Origin: Lutraria lutraria
Lineage: Eukaryota; Mollusca; Bivalvia; Venerida; Mactridae
Direction: 5' to 3'
Assembly: GCA_964023205.1 (NCBI GenBank)
Contig: OZ026848.1
Location: forward strand, 27,887,912 to 27,951,911
Length of the DNA: 64,000 nucleotides
Under the pieces are notes generated by a model. The model ran no database searches and was not told the origin of the DNA. It saw only the letters and a program-made list of their open reading frames with translations. This document shows, in pieces, positions 24,218 through 39,200 of this stretch (positions are counted from its first letter, which is position 1; each line of letters opens with the position of its first letter). The position numbers were made by a program, and so were the translations under genes.

Positions 24218-27200
24218 GTAGGTAGCCGCCAAGCACTTTTGCATTTCCGGGTCCTAAATCGACCCTTTTTACTGCGTCTTTAAAAGGGTGTCATTTTGTA
24301 CACATCTAAGTTTAGATAGTTCTATTTTCACTTTGTCATCTTGCCATTACTATACATTCCTTGTTGCCATAGGTAAGCTAAAACAGCTAGGCCATAGGGC
24401 TTTTCTTTAGCCAATCTTACCTCCTCCACTTTTTTATCAATTCATTTCAGTACTAAGGCTATTTTGGACATTATAATTCTCACATTTCTCGTTAAGTTGA
24501 CGCCTCGTTTTTTGTCTTCGATGTAAAGAGTGTGATATAAAACTGAGATTTAGTTGTTTTGTAATTGATCAAATCTATGGCATCATGTTATAGCAACCAG
24601 GTTGTTCAACTAACTTAAAATTCTGTCTGTATGCTTACGTAGGATTATAGTGTCAGTGGTAATATTGCAAAGGTTTCTTGTAATATTTGTTAACATTCAT
24701 TTGCATTTTTTGTTTTCACTTCAATCACTGCATAATGCGCCAGCGTGTGGATTCCTTTGGTCTATTTCATTGCAACCAGGCTCGGATAACAAATTACTTC
24801 ATTTTAAAAACATTCAAATTATTTTTTGCAATTTAATATGTACGTAGCGCTGGGACGTGGATTTATATTAGCCATATTATAAATTTTATGCTTCAGTAAC
24901 GTTGGTTTCGAGTGACTTTATATACAAATACAAATGTATATACATTGTATGCATACTTCATTTAATAATTCAATCCTACATTGAAGTGAAATATGACGTC
25001 CAACAATTCAAAACACTCAAAGTGGTTATACTAGTATTACCAACAGTTTGTACACTGTTGTATATACAGTAAATACTTATATGGTTACATAAACGAACAA
25101 CCAACATTATGTTTATATTAATTAGTGTCATTAGGCCGGTGACCAATCTTTTGAATGATAATAAGTTAATAACGACTCTGTTCATGCTGATGGTAAAAAA
25201 AACTTTACTAACCACTGGTTTTTAACGTCACACACTTTAATCAAGTATCACACTTAAGTACCGCACTTAAGTGAAGAAAACGATATTTAATGCTTAAGTT
25301 AAAATAATTAAAGAAAAGGCCATGGAAGATAAGACAGTTATACATGATAGTCAGGTATTCATGACACAAGACAGCTTCGCTAAATATTGATATACATGTA
25401 TTAATAAACAACCTTGGAGTCATTTTTCGAATAGATTGTTATCATTCTCTTTGAAGTTGTATCATTTACACCTGACTATAGGTAAATTCATTCTAGTAAT
25501 GTTATTCATATCATGTAAATAATGTTTTATATTGACCTAAATTTCCACACAAACTTTTAAATTGTTTACTCGCGAAGTATACAAATATCGTTTAAAGGGG
25601 CATACACTACAACTTGGTGCATTTAGAATTAAGGCAAAATGATGATAAATTAGAAGCTTGTAAAGAAAAAAGCCGACGAAGAAAGTTTCAGCCAAAAACT
25701 CATCCAATTAAAAATAAAATCATAAAAAATATGTATTTGTGACAGATACATTTAGTCATGGAAATTTTTGGATGGAAGTGATTTATTATTCATAGTTATG
25801 TTTTTTGCGGCTAGTACATAAACTAGTCATTTTATGACCCATGTTCTTCCTGCAATTATCCATTATATATTGTTTTACATATACATCTAGCACATTTTTA
25901 CACTTTCACAGAATGTTTGTCAGTTGTAGGGTATGCCCCTTTAACATACTTAGATTTAATAATATGGTTACAAAATACCTAAGGCTCTTGCATACGCTTT
26001 GTTAACTAAGAATACCTATCTACGTACATCTAATTAAACAAATACAATGTATCATCTACTCATGCACCAGTACAATGACAATGACTTCAGGGCTTAATGA
26101 AATACGAAAATTAATGGTTTCATGAGACTAATTTAACATTGAATAGGCGTGATCAATGCATCTTGCATTAGACGAGAGTTGGTTGATTTATCGTTTCTCA
26201 GATATGCCGTCCATCTTCCTGTAAATCTATTTTATCAGAAAAAAATCTGATGAAATCTGACAAAAAAGACAACGCAACTCTGGTCTGCATTTAGAATGTA
26301 GGCGTGTGTATTTGCATGTAAATAAGTCAGCGTGCGATGTGTATAGATAAAAATTTGGGAATGGGAATATGAGTTATAAAAGTACATCATCCTTTCTTCT
26401 TTGGTTTTGTAGTCACCACTGTCTAGATGTCATATTAATAAATACACACTTTTAGCTTTTCAAAGGCGGATACGGGATTTTGAGGTGGGACAGGGTGGGG
26501 TGATATGCATGTAATCCTTGCGACATTTACTTGTTTTTCAAAATAGAAATTCATCATAATTTATGTCTCTCGTATTTGAAACCCAGTATCTTGTAGTTAT
26601 TTGAAGCAAACTATACTTTCCTGTCCATCTCCAGCAAAAGTTGTAAGAAATAAGGTCTCAATCACAAATGAAGTCAATACAGAGATTTATTTACTCATCA
26701 TATAAACGAACTGACACATCTCTAGCCTTGACTTGAAATAACTAAAGTTATACATGTAGATCCAATTTACCAGTCACCTGATAAAAGTCGACACTCTGTA
26801 ATCGGTGCTTTATTGGAATGTCAAATACTTGAGAGGGTTCGTAAAATCTTAAAGCAAACACAGAACGAAGATAATGGATGGTCGTATATGAATCTGCCGT
26901 GCTAATGTTAATGTAGTTTTATATTGTGTGAAGAATACACAACATAATATGTAGTGTTTGTTAAAGGGTTTCACTTTGATTTATACAAAGTTTACAAAAA
27001 GCAGCGATGTAGAATCTAGTCCTCAAAACGCCTGGTCCCTTTGACTCAGGTTGCGTGCTTCCGTGCGTCAGGTTATTTTGTAACAGTTTCATTAAATTTG
27101 CTAAGCCACCTAAAACGTGACATGCATGCTATTGAAAGATTTAACTGAAAAGCTACTTTAAAACTACGAAATTACCTTAGCAATAAGAGCGTACTGAAAG

Positions 27201-30200
27201 ATAACTGTATACGCTGTTAGATGATTTTCGCTTTCACCCTACAATGTCTAAATGCATCGAGGCAAAAAATATCAAGAAAGTGTTAATAAATAGGGTAGAA
27301 AATATAAATATGGTAACTGCTATTCGGATACAAGTGTTCAACACATGGTATTTAATTTTGATCCAGGTTCGTGATAAAAGTCAGTTTTATATCGACAAGG
27401 CCGTACCGGTTATTTTCACGGTTGTACGCCTCAATTTTATGGGTGTTTACATAAATGAATATACCACCCAGGTAAGTCGACCATTTTCCTTTCAATTAAC
27501 TATAGGTAATAAAAACATGAATTACGAAAGCTTAGTGCTCCGTTCGTGTGTATATTACGATTGCCTGCTTTGCACAGGGGAGACAATTGGAACACTGACA
27601 AAATATAGGAAGGTAATAGGGGAAACAGGCAACCTTGGAGAATATTCATTACACAAGGAGGGGAAATATGTTTTAGGGGGAAATTATATGGCTTCGTTAC
27701 TCTTCGAGGGGAAGATGCCGACTATCAGTGTCACTTCCTTAGCAAAAAAAAAACAACTGCATAAATACATGTATTTTTGTCAGACGACATGCCGCGGAAA
27801 TAAATAAGATTGGAAGAGATTACATGCTACACAGTACTTAGAGAGTGGGGAATAGAATATGACCACTTTTCACCTAAATTAAAAACGTCACCGAATACCA
27901 AAACCCCTAAAAGTAAAGATGGCGTCATTTTTAACAGTTACATTGGTTTTACGTCAGAAGACAGTCACAGTAAAATTGCTCCTTTTAATAAGTAAAGCAT
28001 TCATGTATACTATATACTAAGTATGCTCCTATCTTTATTTTAACAAGGGAAGATGATGGCCAGTGTTATCATTTGACAGTTCGTAGACCCTTTATGCTTA
28101 CTAAGATGAATAACGTTACTCTGTTCTGACGGCAATGAACCGAGTGATGAACGGGAACCTTATATACCCAGTGGGACACCAAGTTTTCCATTTACACTTT
28201 CACAGAGTTTCTAGCATGGTTCGGCAACAAAATATGTTTTTTCCATTCAGATGCAATAATTAGACAAGATCCACGCATTACAGTGATATGTTTTACAAAT
28301 AAAACCACAGAGCTTATTTACAGCGAATACTTACAGCATTAATTATTATATTTGCTCAAAGGTGATTCACCTTACTTTAAGACCAACGCACATCTACCCC
28401 TCTATTGAATCCTACAAGATAACCATCGTCATTAAATCCAAGTTTTTTTTAGAATGGGGATATTATTTCAATAACTCGCACATCTCAAAATGGAGGAGTA
28501 TAATCATTGAACAAACACTGTCTATTATTTTAAAGACTATTGTTTAGATTATGACAATTGAGCTTTAACCCTAAGTGCGTAATATATAGAATTAGGTCCC
28601 GATTTCAAAAAAGATAAAAATGAGCGGATAATCAGCTTTAAACTAGCTTAAAAATTCAAATCTCGTAATTAAAGCGAAATCATTTGGGACAATTAGAAGT
28701 ATCTTGAAAGCCGTATTTTACAAAAGTCTTTAATGCATGTATTTCCTTATTGTGAACAATCTGACCTTTACGTAATGATCGCAAACAACAGCGGAGCTAA
28801 TTTCTAGTCATGTTTGACAACGGGCAAGTGTTTAAAGCTGCCGATTGGGACAACATCGTGGTCCCATTAAAATAAGGGGAAGTGATAAGTTTTGACATAT
28901 AGGTACATGTATAATTATACATTGTACAGTAAAACAAGGTTATACAGAATCCATAGGGTCCGATTACTTCGTGACACATCTTTATTTCACAATATCTATA
29001 ACAATGGAATAGAGGCTATGTTCAGGGGAATTTAAATTCTTCGCGAGTTCGCTTAAAATGTGTTTTACCGTAGTTATTGTTTGGATTTGACCACATAACA
29101 TCTCACGATAGAGCGGGAATCACAATGCCAAATGTGGTCTTGCGAATCTTGAGTATTGTGAATTTTCACAAAGCAAAAGCTACGCTCCCTAACAGTAAGT
29201 CCGGATGCTGGTCAATTAAACAACCACTTAATGACAATGTATTGTTTCAATAGTAACAAATAACACAATGAATGATACATGCTAGATACATGAATTGGTA
29301 AATACTAGTATAAGTCATGCAGTTAGTACTCGTTTCCGATAATCGACACTTTTTCTTGTTTAATTTCGATTGTAATTGCAGTATAGGTCTGTATTGTAAA
29401 ACTTCGATAGTATGACCGTCTTTGGGAAATATCGAGAATCGGTTTGAAAATATATGATCGTTATAATGAGTTGATCTTGATATTAAAGTGGTCGCTAAGT
29501 GAGGTTTCACTGTACAGTATTTTTATCTAACGGAAATAAGAGCGTCAGTCCAGATTTTTGTTGAATTCGTGAAGATGTGTTTGACCCCCACAGAGAACTG
29601 TTTATTTAAGGAATCATGAAATACAGAAAGTTTAAAGGCTCTTGTTGAAGGTTTGAGTCAAGTGTTGGATTTCGAAGTCCGATAAGAAATCTCAACAGAT
29701 AAACTATACGACAGCATAATTTTTTAACTATATTTCAAAAATGAATAGGACATTTGTGTGAATTATGTATATATATATATATGAATACCATTGGTCTTGC
29801 TTTGGATAGATACGATACGTTCGATGTTTGTTCGAGTACATGTATTTCCTTTTGCAATACATTTTGTAACCTTCTCTAGGTATATGCTGTAACGTCATTA
29901 TTACTCACTTCCAGTACACTATTCATTTATATATTACTCACGCCATTGATTTCATATAAATACAACTGAGTTTGTCATGGTCCGGGTAGACAAGGATCGG
30001 CAATTAGCAATCATAAGCCTAATGAATTCTTCATGTAGACAGAGTCCACAGTACACAAGAAACAATTGAGGTTTTTGAACCAAGGATATGTTTTTTTCTC
30101 GCACAGCTGTTGGTGTTTATGAGTAGTATGTTTACAAAAGGTTTGTAAAAAGGATAGGTGGGTGCCAATAAAACTTGTCCTTGTTGTAAAATGATAAAAG

Positions 30201-33200
30201 GAATACTGATACACTTAGGTAATACGGCCTTTGGTTTCCAATATCCTAATATTAAACAATTTATTTCGTGAGAAATGAAAAAAAGTTGCATATTTTCACA
30301 TTCAAGCATATTTAATTCATTGGAAAACATTTATTTATTAAAAGGATAAAAATAAAACGAATTATGTTTAGAGAGCTCTGACACTAGGAAGGGAATTTTT
30401 TAAACTAAAAACAATCGTAAAAAATGCCCCCCCCCCCCCCAATAAATGTTTTTTATTTGCTAGTGTTTTCGTGGATAGGTAGGAGCACACCAAACAAGCT
30501 TATTTTTTATTTTCAGCCAAATCGAGTATAACTGAATCTTTCTTAGTGTCAGATATTCGTAAGTTTCAGTTAATATACATTATATTTAATGTAGAAAAGC
30601 GACTATGCACAACGTGCTACGCATTAATTTGAGTTAATTGGTTTTATTTTCCGCAGAAAAATATGAAAGGATACACATTTACAACATGTTTTATGTCTTG
30701 TTATAAATACACAGACACAAATATTTATAAAGCGTAGAAGTAACAATAAACATTATTAATATTGTATGTTTACAATCCTTATCAAACTTTGCCGTGTGGT
30801 TCGGTGATAACGTCATCAAACACGCGGAAACAGTTATTCCGGGACGGTTAAAATAATTGTCCGGGTCACGCCTAATTACGTTTGATGCAAAAAACTGGAA
30901 GAATAAGATATTCATCTATACATATACTGCTGAAATGTATAATCCCAGTAATAAATATGTTGCAACTAGTACTGTGTACATATAAAAATTGATTAGTATC
31001 GATTATATGTCATATTGCATATATATGTATTATTCTAGACTTTGTGACAATGTAATATTTAAAAACATTTATATATTGTATTGTACCATACCATTTGTTT
31101 TATATGCTGAATAAATCTACCTATCTATCTATGTGTATAATATGTGCATGTATGTACCTGTTTGCAGAGGCGGATCCAGAATTTCTGGTTGGGGGGGGGG
31201 GTAATATTTAGGAAAGTAGGCATGCAGTGGAGGCTTTAGTTTCTATTCATGGGGGTTTGAAACATTCTATACACACTCCTCGTCTCTGCTTTGTACAAGA
31301 ACATCGATATTTGAAACCCATTTGCTTAGAGATGGATCATAGTTGTATGCTGGTACATAGCTAGAAAACGTTAGACATAGCTAATACAAATGTAGATGAC
31401 CGTTAAAACATAAACTGAAATATTTTTCTTGGCACAGAAAGTCTCTTAATATATGATAAACATTCTAATTATCAGTAATTACCAAGTGTACAGGTAGGTT
31501 CTTATCAGAGCGAAAACAGTGAACGAGGCACATGTACATGTATGTGCTTATATAGTCACACTTAGTACGCTTATAAATACAGTAAAACCTCGTTTAGCGA
31601 CCACTTCAAGGTCACTTATTTATGTAAGTCCAGTTTTCAAAAGATTTTGTAGATCTTCTACACGCCAATTTCATCTAGGGATAACTCAAATGCAAAAATG
31701 TATCAAGGTACTATACAGTACATCCCTAGCATATCAGCTTAATGCTGTATAAAAATGTTAAAAGTTACAAGAACCGTATTATCTCTTGCATGGTCACATT
31801 GCATGGTCACATATTAATCTTTCTTTATCAAATTACATTGATACTGTGTTATTGCATCTTTTTACCACAAATAGTTGTTCCACTTTCTTTAATCTTTGTA
31901 ATCTTTGAGAAATATGTTATTCGCATTGACTTCAGTGCAGATTACAAGGGAACATAACTCTAAGGAATATCATTGTCTTTGATGTTCTATTATAAAAACC
32001 TATAAAAGTTATAAACATTTCCAATATCTGTCAGCCACATTTTAAGAAAAAAAAGTTAGGATCGATTGTTAGCCCCAAAGACGAGAGTGTTAATGGTTGC
32101 CTTGGACAAAATGTGTAAAATTGATGAACATTCAAATAAATCATGTATAGATACTAAAATTAGACAAAAAGCATTCAGTACACTTGGACTGTCACATTTG
32201 CCATGCGTCTTAGTGTGATGTTATTCCTCAATCAGATTTGAGAACAGTCACTGAACGTTGTGACTCATCCTAGTCCTCCGTACAAGTTTTGTCCAAAGTT
32301 TTTTGTTCCTGCTTTAGGAAAACTGTATGGGAGAACACTTTCAACGGGGACAACTTGACAGAAACTGAACGAAACGAAAATATGATTTATGCCCAACAGA
32401 TACATTCTATTTATGGCGGATGCATCATCAAGCTAACTCTTCCCTCAGACGCATCACTAACCAGTTTTTATTTATACGCAACGTTAAAAAGTCGGGGGAA
32501 ATAGTACAGTTATCATATTTATTTTGAGACCAAACAAAGTCGGACTTTTTAAAAGTATTACTTAGTTAATATACATGTAGTTAATATTTACCAGTGTCTG
32601 AATTTATTTGTACAGTTTCATTTATGTCAAAGTTTATATAGAAATTGAGTTGCATGACGTCACTTCATGCTTTTACCGTATTTCAGAGGGTAAAGTAGTT
32701 CCTTTTCCCAGCATTCCAATCAAGATGTTACACATGATGTGGGTAGCAAGTGACTTGGGTACATTGCAACAAATCTCTTGTACTTCATCAAAACACCTGA
32801 ATAACAACAAGAAAAAAATAAGTTTAAACTATTTATCTATGTTTCCGTTGTTTTCAGGATACTGATTGGTGCCCCGAAGGACAATAGTACGTTCCTAAAA
32901 GGTGTGACGAATCCAGGAGCTATATATAAGTGTACACTAAGAGGCAGTGTGGATTCATGCGAAGAATTGTTTGTAGATGGTACGTCTTGTTTATAAGCTA
33001 TCATCTTTTAAACGTGATTACTATATTTCTCAGGATAATCCGACATGCAGAAAGTTTAACCTAATATTTATCGTAACAGTTAAAGAGAGAAAAAAATCTA
33101 TTACTTCTGTTGTCTGAAATATTCATTTTTCTTGCCCTGCTCTGTCCAAATAATACATAATGTATACTATAATTATATATTATAGAATTTATAGTTTAAG

Positions 33201-36200
33201 TTAGATTTTTCTGAATTTATAAATGTTCATAAACGCTACATCTGTGCATTTAAATTGATTTCCGGCAAAAATGTAGTTGTAGGATATCCGAAAGTGTCAA
33301 AGTGCTGATTTCCATTTAGTATACAAGGATTTGGTGAGCCACGACTTCCGATGTACAATACCGTCATAAACATGTCCAGTCATTCTTTAGCTGAAATAGT
33401 CTTACTAGATAATTGATTTGTCTTGCGTACATTGAAGTAAAATAATCCTACATTAACACATCTCAAAGTAAAAAAAGTTACCGCAAATTGTCACACAGCA
33501 GTTGATAAATGTTATACCCATTGTATAACTTGACACGTGACACCAAAGCTCATTTTTTAGAAAAATATACATATATCCACAATGAAGTCATTGCCTAGAG
33601 TCTTGTTTCATTTAAATAACAGGCCTTTAATTTAGTTTAAGTTTGCCACGGTGAAGATGCCTAGCATTTCATAATTGTAACGAATTTACAGGATCACCAT
33701 TATTATCATTGCCGTCGAAATGTTCAAGTTATGTAAACTTCTTTACAAATGTCGAAAGACGTCTTTCAAAGAATTACAAAACAGTTTCTATAGTTTCTGT
33801 ATAGCTAACATACCAAAAAAGGAATTTCGCCATTTTTCGCAAATAATTTTCCCTTGTGTGTAACATTTGAAATTTACAGCATTTAAAGCAAAAAAGAAAT
33901 GCAGAAGACAATTCTTTGAAGTTCGTTTTTGTGGGGGGGGGGGTGAGTGAATATTGTGTAACATCAACTGTTTTCGTTCTCGTTCTGCATCTATACAGTT
34001 TGGATGATGGCATTTCTTACCGTGACTTTCACGGCGCATTTTGAATGGTGAGAAATAATTTCGGGAAGCAGTATACAAGTAATTTATACAGCTATTTTCA
34101 GCACAAGTGTGCGTATAATGACACCGACATAGATACATGCCAAAATGCTAAGGTCGAGTAAACAATGTATTTAATCTCGAACGCAATGTTCGTATATAAA
34201 ACTCATTCAAGTCAGACTGTAAATGGAAAATTTCGAGCTTATAACTTTTTTCATTTTTATGGCACAAATATTAAATTGTTCGTCAAGATGTATGGTTTAA
34301 TGCATGAGTTATTACACTCAAGTACCATTTCGGGTATGCTTGATACACAGATAACACCATAAAATGTTCGGTGTTTGGATTAAAAGTTATCTATTAATGT
34401 ATCGTATAGTTTATGGTATTCAGCTCGAGTTAAGGACAGGAAAATAAAATATGATATACACGTACTATATCACCAGAGACGACACTTTTGTAATGAAACA
34501 TACATATTTAGGTTTTATACACACTGACTGTCACAAACATAATATTAAGGGTGTTGGTTATTCACAGTCGTTTTTTAAAGATTAATGCAAGTTGGGTTCA
34601 GATAGATCAAATGTTACTTATTCTAAAGGTTAAGCAATGACTACAGTGACTGTTACTACATAAGATATGCACCTAGGTCGTTAATTTTCACTTGTATATA
34701 CATTGCACATATCATTTATGGACCAGTGAAATGTATGTCCTTGTGCAGAATACTTATACGTCGCCAAGTTTGTATGAATTGTAACTAAAAGTCTTTCAGT
34801 ATATATATATATATATATGTACATAGCAACAAAATATAAGCAGACCTACCCCCCTTCCATGTATTTAACAACATATGTATTTAATATATTACTGGTATCC
34901 ACATGCATCTGGGTCCAATGTACACATGTATCTTTAATCGCGGTACGTACGTTGAGTATTTAAGGTATCGGTACAGTCGAGATTAACGTTATAACGTTGG
35001 TCAGTTTACATCCACAGTACACAGTGTTGTTCATATTTGGATCTCAGTACTATTATGTACGTATCATTATTTCCAGACATGAATGGTGAGGATCTAGCAG
35101 AATTTAATAAAACAACAAGAATTTTTAAACATGGTAGAGATAATCAATGGTTGGGTGCATCTTTAGATGTAGATAAACGAGCTGCAATCGTGGTAAGTTA
35201 GTGTTAATGAAACTCTTGCATGATTTCTTATGCAAGTTGTTCGTCAAAAATGTTTGACGTTATGAAATCCGAACATGATGTAATTTGAAGAATAAAATTT
35301 GCTTACACAACTATATAAACTCGTATTAATTAAAGACGAAATATAAGGACTTGTTACGGCCAGTATGTATTTTAACAACAATCGTTACAACAACAACAAC
35401 TTAACAAGACGATGTGTCTTCGTTTTAAGCTCGATTCGTAATTTTACAAATTCAAGCCTCACAATTAGAATTGTTCTTATCGTGGTATGTTTATTTCATC
35501 ACAAAAATATGTGTCCTTGCATATTCGTACGTAAGACTGTATCGTATAGTTTCTTTTCAAATTACAATGATAAGGATTTTTTTTCGGATGCTCATAGATT
35601 TCGGATAAATATAAGATTTATGTTTGATCGAAGACCAGTAGTGTAGTATAGGTATTTGGCTTGATCAAATCGATTTTCCTGCATAATTCAAATTCAATTA
35701 TGTGCTTTTCTAGATCAAATTAAATAGCTATTTATATTTTATTCATTTTACAATGAATAAAAAAGAATTCCCATAACTTAACACTAAAAGTCTTGTTTTT
35801 CTTTTGAGAGCATGTAAATATAGAATAACCAATTTCAATAAGTTTAACACCATTTTTCGATGATATTTCAGTAAAATACATAAGGATTCTGACATACTCA
35901 TTTAGTATTAAAAATGTGACTTGAAGCCTGTCATTAAAATACACCAAAGTTTATTGTTTGCATTATGGAAGAATCTTCATTGTTCTTTTTCAGACTTGTG
36001 CTAGTAGATGGTACAATAAATATTTTGAGTCTCTGGACAGGGGCAATAGCTACTTCATGAATGGTTTATGCTATGAAATACCTCTAGACTTCAATCAGAA
36101 GAACATAAGAAAAATTCCAGCCCTTGTAGATGGCACTAAGCAAATAATTGATAATCAGAAATCATATAATTATGGAATGGGAAGTTTGGGTTCATCCGTT

Positions 36201-39200
36201 CATTATTCTGAGGTAAGTTGATTTAAGATTTTTCGTGTTTTAGCCCTTTTTTGAATTTCCAAGAAGAGGTATATTAATAGTAACAGTGCATTGATCCAAA
36301 GTCTCTCCCCTTCCTATCCTGATGAGATAGATTCAAACGATCATTTACAGGAATTTACCAATTGATCTCTTTCTTCCTAATTGTTTTATTTTTAGTCACA
36401 TATTTAATTCAGTTAAGCATAATGATTATGGTTTATATCAATAAAGTATTCACCAAGTAAATCTTGAGTTATAATATTATATGCTATTTTGGCTTAAGTG
36501 TTACAAACATAATAAACCCAGCTCTTAAAAATTGTGAAAATTAATTTTCAAGGACAGCAAACTTAATTTTATATATACAGAGGGTTAATGAAATGGAAAC
36601 TTAAGAATGTTTGTCAATGAGCTTTTCAAAAACAACTGGTGTATAATTGGTAACTAAATCATAAACTTTAACACTATGTTACCTGTATGGGCATAAGCAA
36701 CTTGAGCAACCATCTGTATTATGATTTAAACAAGTTAAGTATATATTGTACACAAAATTTAAGCTTAAATGAATATGCCCCCCCCCCCCCCCCCCCCTTC
36801 AATGTTTTCACTTCTTTAAACCAACTGTTTGGATTTCTTTTTTGTATCATAATTATACAGTAGCTATTGAATGTCTAAGTCCATAAATCATAAGATTAGC
36901 AATCTTTCACAGATGACATAAAAACTACATCAATTTACATACTAAAGTAATGTGTTTTTGATGAAGTTTACTTGATATGCATTCCTTTTCTTAAACTTCA
37001 TCTCTTGCAGTTTAAATATTTTCTTTAGATCAGTTGAAGGTAATTGGTATTTAATTTATATTCTAAAGTTAAGTGTTTACTTCATATAAATATGCAACTC
37101 ATTAACACTCTAGTGTACTGTAATTTGTTTTCATACACAGAATACAATTGTGATTATGTCAGTAAAAATGCTCAACATCCCAGAAATTCAGTCTTATTTT
37201 GGGTAAGCATTAGATTACCCTATTTTTTCCTAATATGGAACAGTTTCTATATTTTGTCAAGTTTAAACCAGTTCACTGGTTTTTTTCTGACTTGTGGCTG
37301 AAAGTTGGCCCCAATCCCCTAGTCAGAAAAATATATATTTTTCCCCTGTTTACATTTTTAATGTTTTCTATTCATTACAGTACATTGATTTCCAAGACTT
37401 AAAAAAATTCATTGCTCTGCAAATTTTAGCTGGGGCAACTGCCACGACATGATGCCTCTGTGTGGCTACGACGCTGCTATATAATACCTGTATACATTAT
37501 ACAAGCTTGTGGCTTCTATCATTCAATGTGTGTATGGTTTAATCTGTTACCTGCCAAAAACACTTGTTAACATGTAGTGAAAATGATTTCAATTACCCAT
37601 TCGATTCGGCCAAGCTGAATCTACATCTTTTATTCTAAATCAGTAAATATTTATGTTAATGAAAGTGTAGCTGTAGGCTCCATAGTTATGCATTTTGCAA
37701 TATTTTAATATTTTTTATATGAACTTTAAGTTTTACATGATTTCTGTACCAAGAAATATTTTCTAACAAATTAAAGTCATGAAATGGACATAATTTATAT
37801 ACATGTAGTTAGATAATTATCTTGATGGATTTGTTTTCCAAGCCAATTTGACACATTGTATTTTCATAATCCATATGTCAATATAATAAAGAAGAAAAAT
37901 GAACATTTCAATCATCTATTGATACCTTAAACGTTAACCTATCTCAATATTAAAACCACCTCATTATGACAACCATTTTTCATCAGACTGGTTTTTAATA
38001 TGTCAACTTAATGAGACCACCTTGATAACAAGACTTATTTGTTTCATTCCAAAGGTAGTCTTGGTAACAAAGTTTCCCTGTCCATGTATTTGGGTACAAA
38101 GTTTGAACATTCAAATTAACTTACAAAGGCTTTCCAAATGTCTTCAGTTCTCATGAAACATGTAAAATGCACGCTGTAAAGCATGAAAGCAAAAAGTATT
38201 TAAACCAAAAATTTAACCAAGAATTTCCAATTTTCATTTTTTTCCCTGTTTATACAAAGTTACAAATGCCATCTCTGTCTGTATTTTATTTTCCTTCATT
38301 TATGTAATAACATCACACTAACACATTATGAATTTTTATTATATTACAAATGTTTCAGCTGATAAGCCTTCGTCAGTGATAGTAAAAATAAAACATAACA
38401 AGTTGAAAGGAAATGAAATCACTGAACGTAACGCCGCAACATCATTTGACAGACACAACATAATAAAGAAAAGTATTGTAACATTAAATGCATATATTAG
38501 ATAGATGAACACAATTGATAAATATGGATCAAGAATGATTTTTCCCCTCATTTGGAAGATTTCGTCAGCTGTGATGTTTGAAATACGTTTATTGAGTTAA
38601 TTTTATCAAACTCAGTAAAGCAGTAAGTATTATTTGATAAATTGTGATAATTTATGCACTGTTTAACATTTCAGGGCACAGATTTGCTGTTAGGGGCTCC
38701 TGGGTTACGTACCTGGACAGGAGGTTTTGTGGATTTGAGGGGAGATGACTCATACATACTAAATTATAATAAACCTGCTACAAACAACTCAGAAATGGCT
38801 GGTAAGAATCTTAAGTAATTACATTCTCTCTGTGAATTTGAACACCCCAAAATCCAAAACTCAATCTCCTGTCCCAAATATTTATGATCTATATAGTTAG
38901 ACCCAGTCTGGCTAGAATCACAACACATTTTATATCCTAGTTACCAGGCTTTTTCAAATTATTTCATGTTTGTACCAATAGTCAATAAGATTTTTTATAA
39001 TTACAGTATTTTGCATAGTATAACCAGTTATGTGTACAATACTATCAGATTGTATACGAAATTGCCATTTAATGTATGAAATTCCAGTAACTTGTATGAA
39101 ATTTACTCTGTTTCTTTTTGTATTTTAAAACGACAGAATATCTGCGTGTTTGTATGACAGATAATTACGACCAGTATTCTGAATTCTAGAAAATGTCAGT

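Larger units (their letters stand above)
24218..32857 (+). other. integrin intron 1 (8.6 kb)
   Basis: Large first intron, a typical place for regulatory DNA. It contains a TTAA-flanked miniature element (25596-25940), an unexplained 187-codon open frame (27244-27807), two TIR-like 'AAACCTC..TAGCGACCACTT' ends, a 'gaggcggatccag' + G11 module at 31167-31201 (a related 'aaggcggatacggg' at 26462), a C14 tract at 30427-30440 and a (TA)n run near 29768. Confidence 0.8.

Noticed and set aside
33774..34138. Overlapping minus-strand frames of 79 and 116 codons in intron 2
   Set aside because: Both cross a G11 tract and have no domain; one is the other's neighbour frame.
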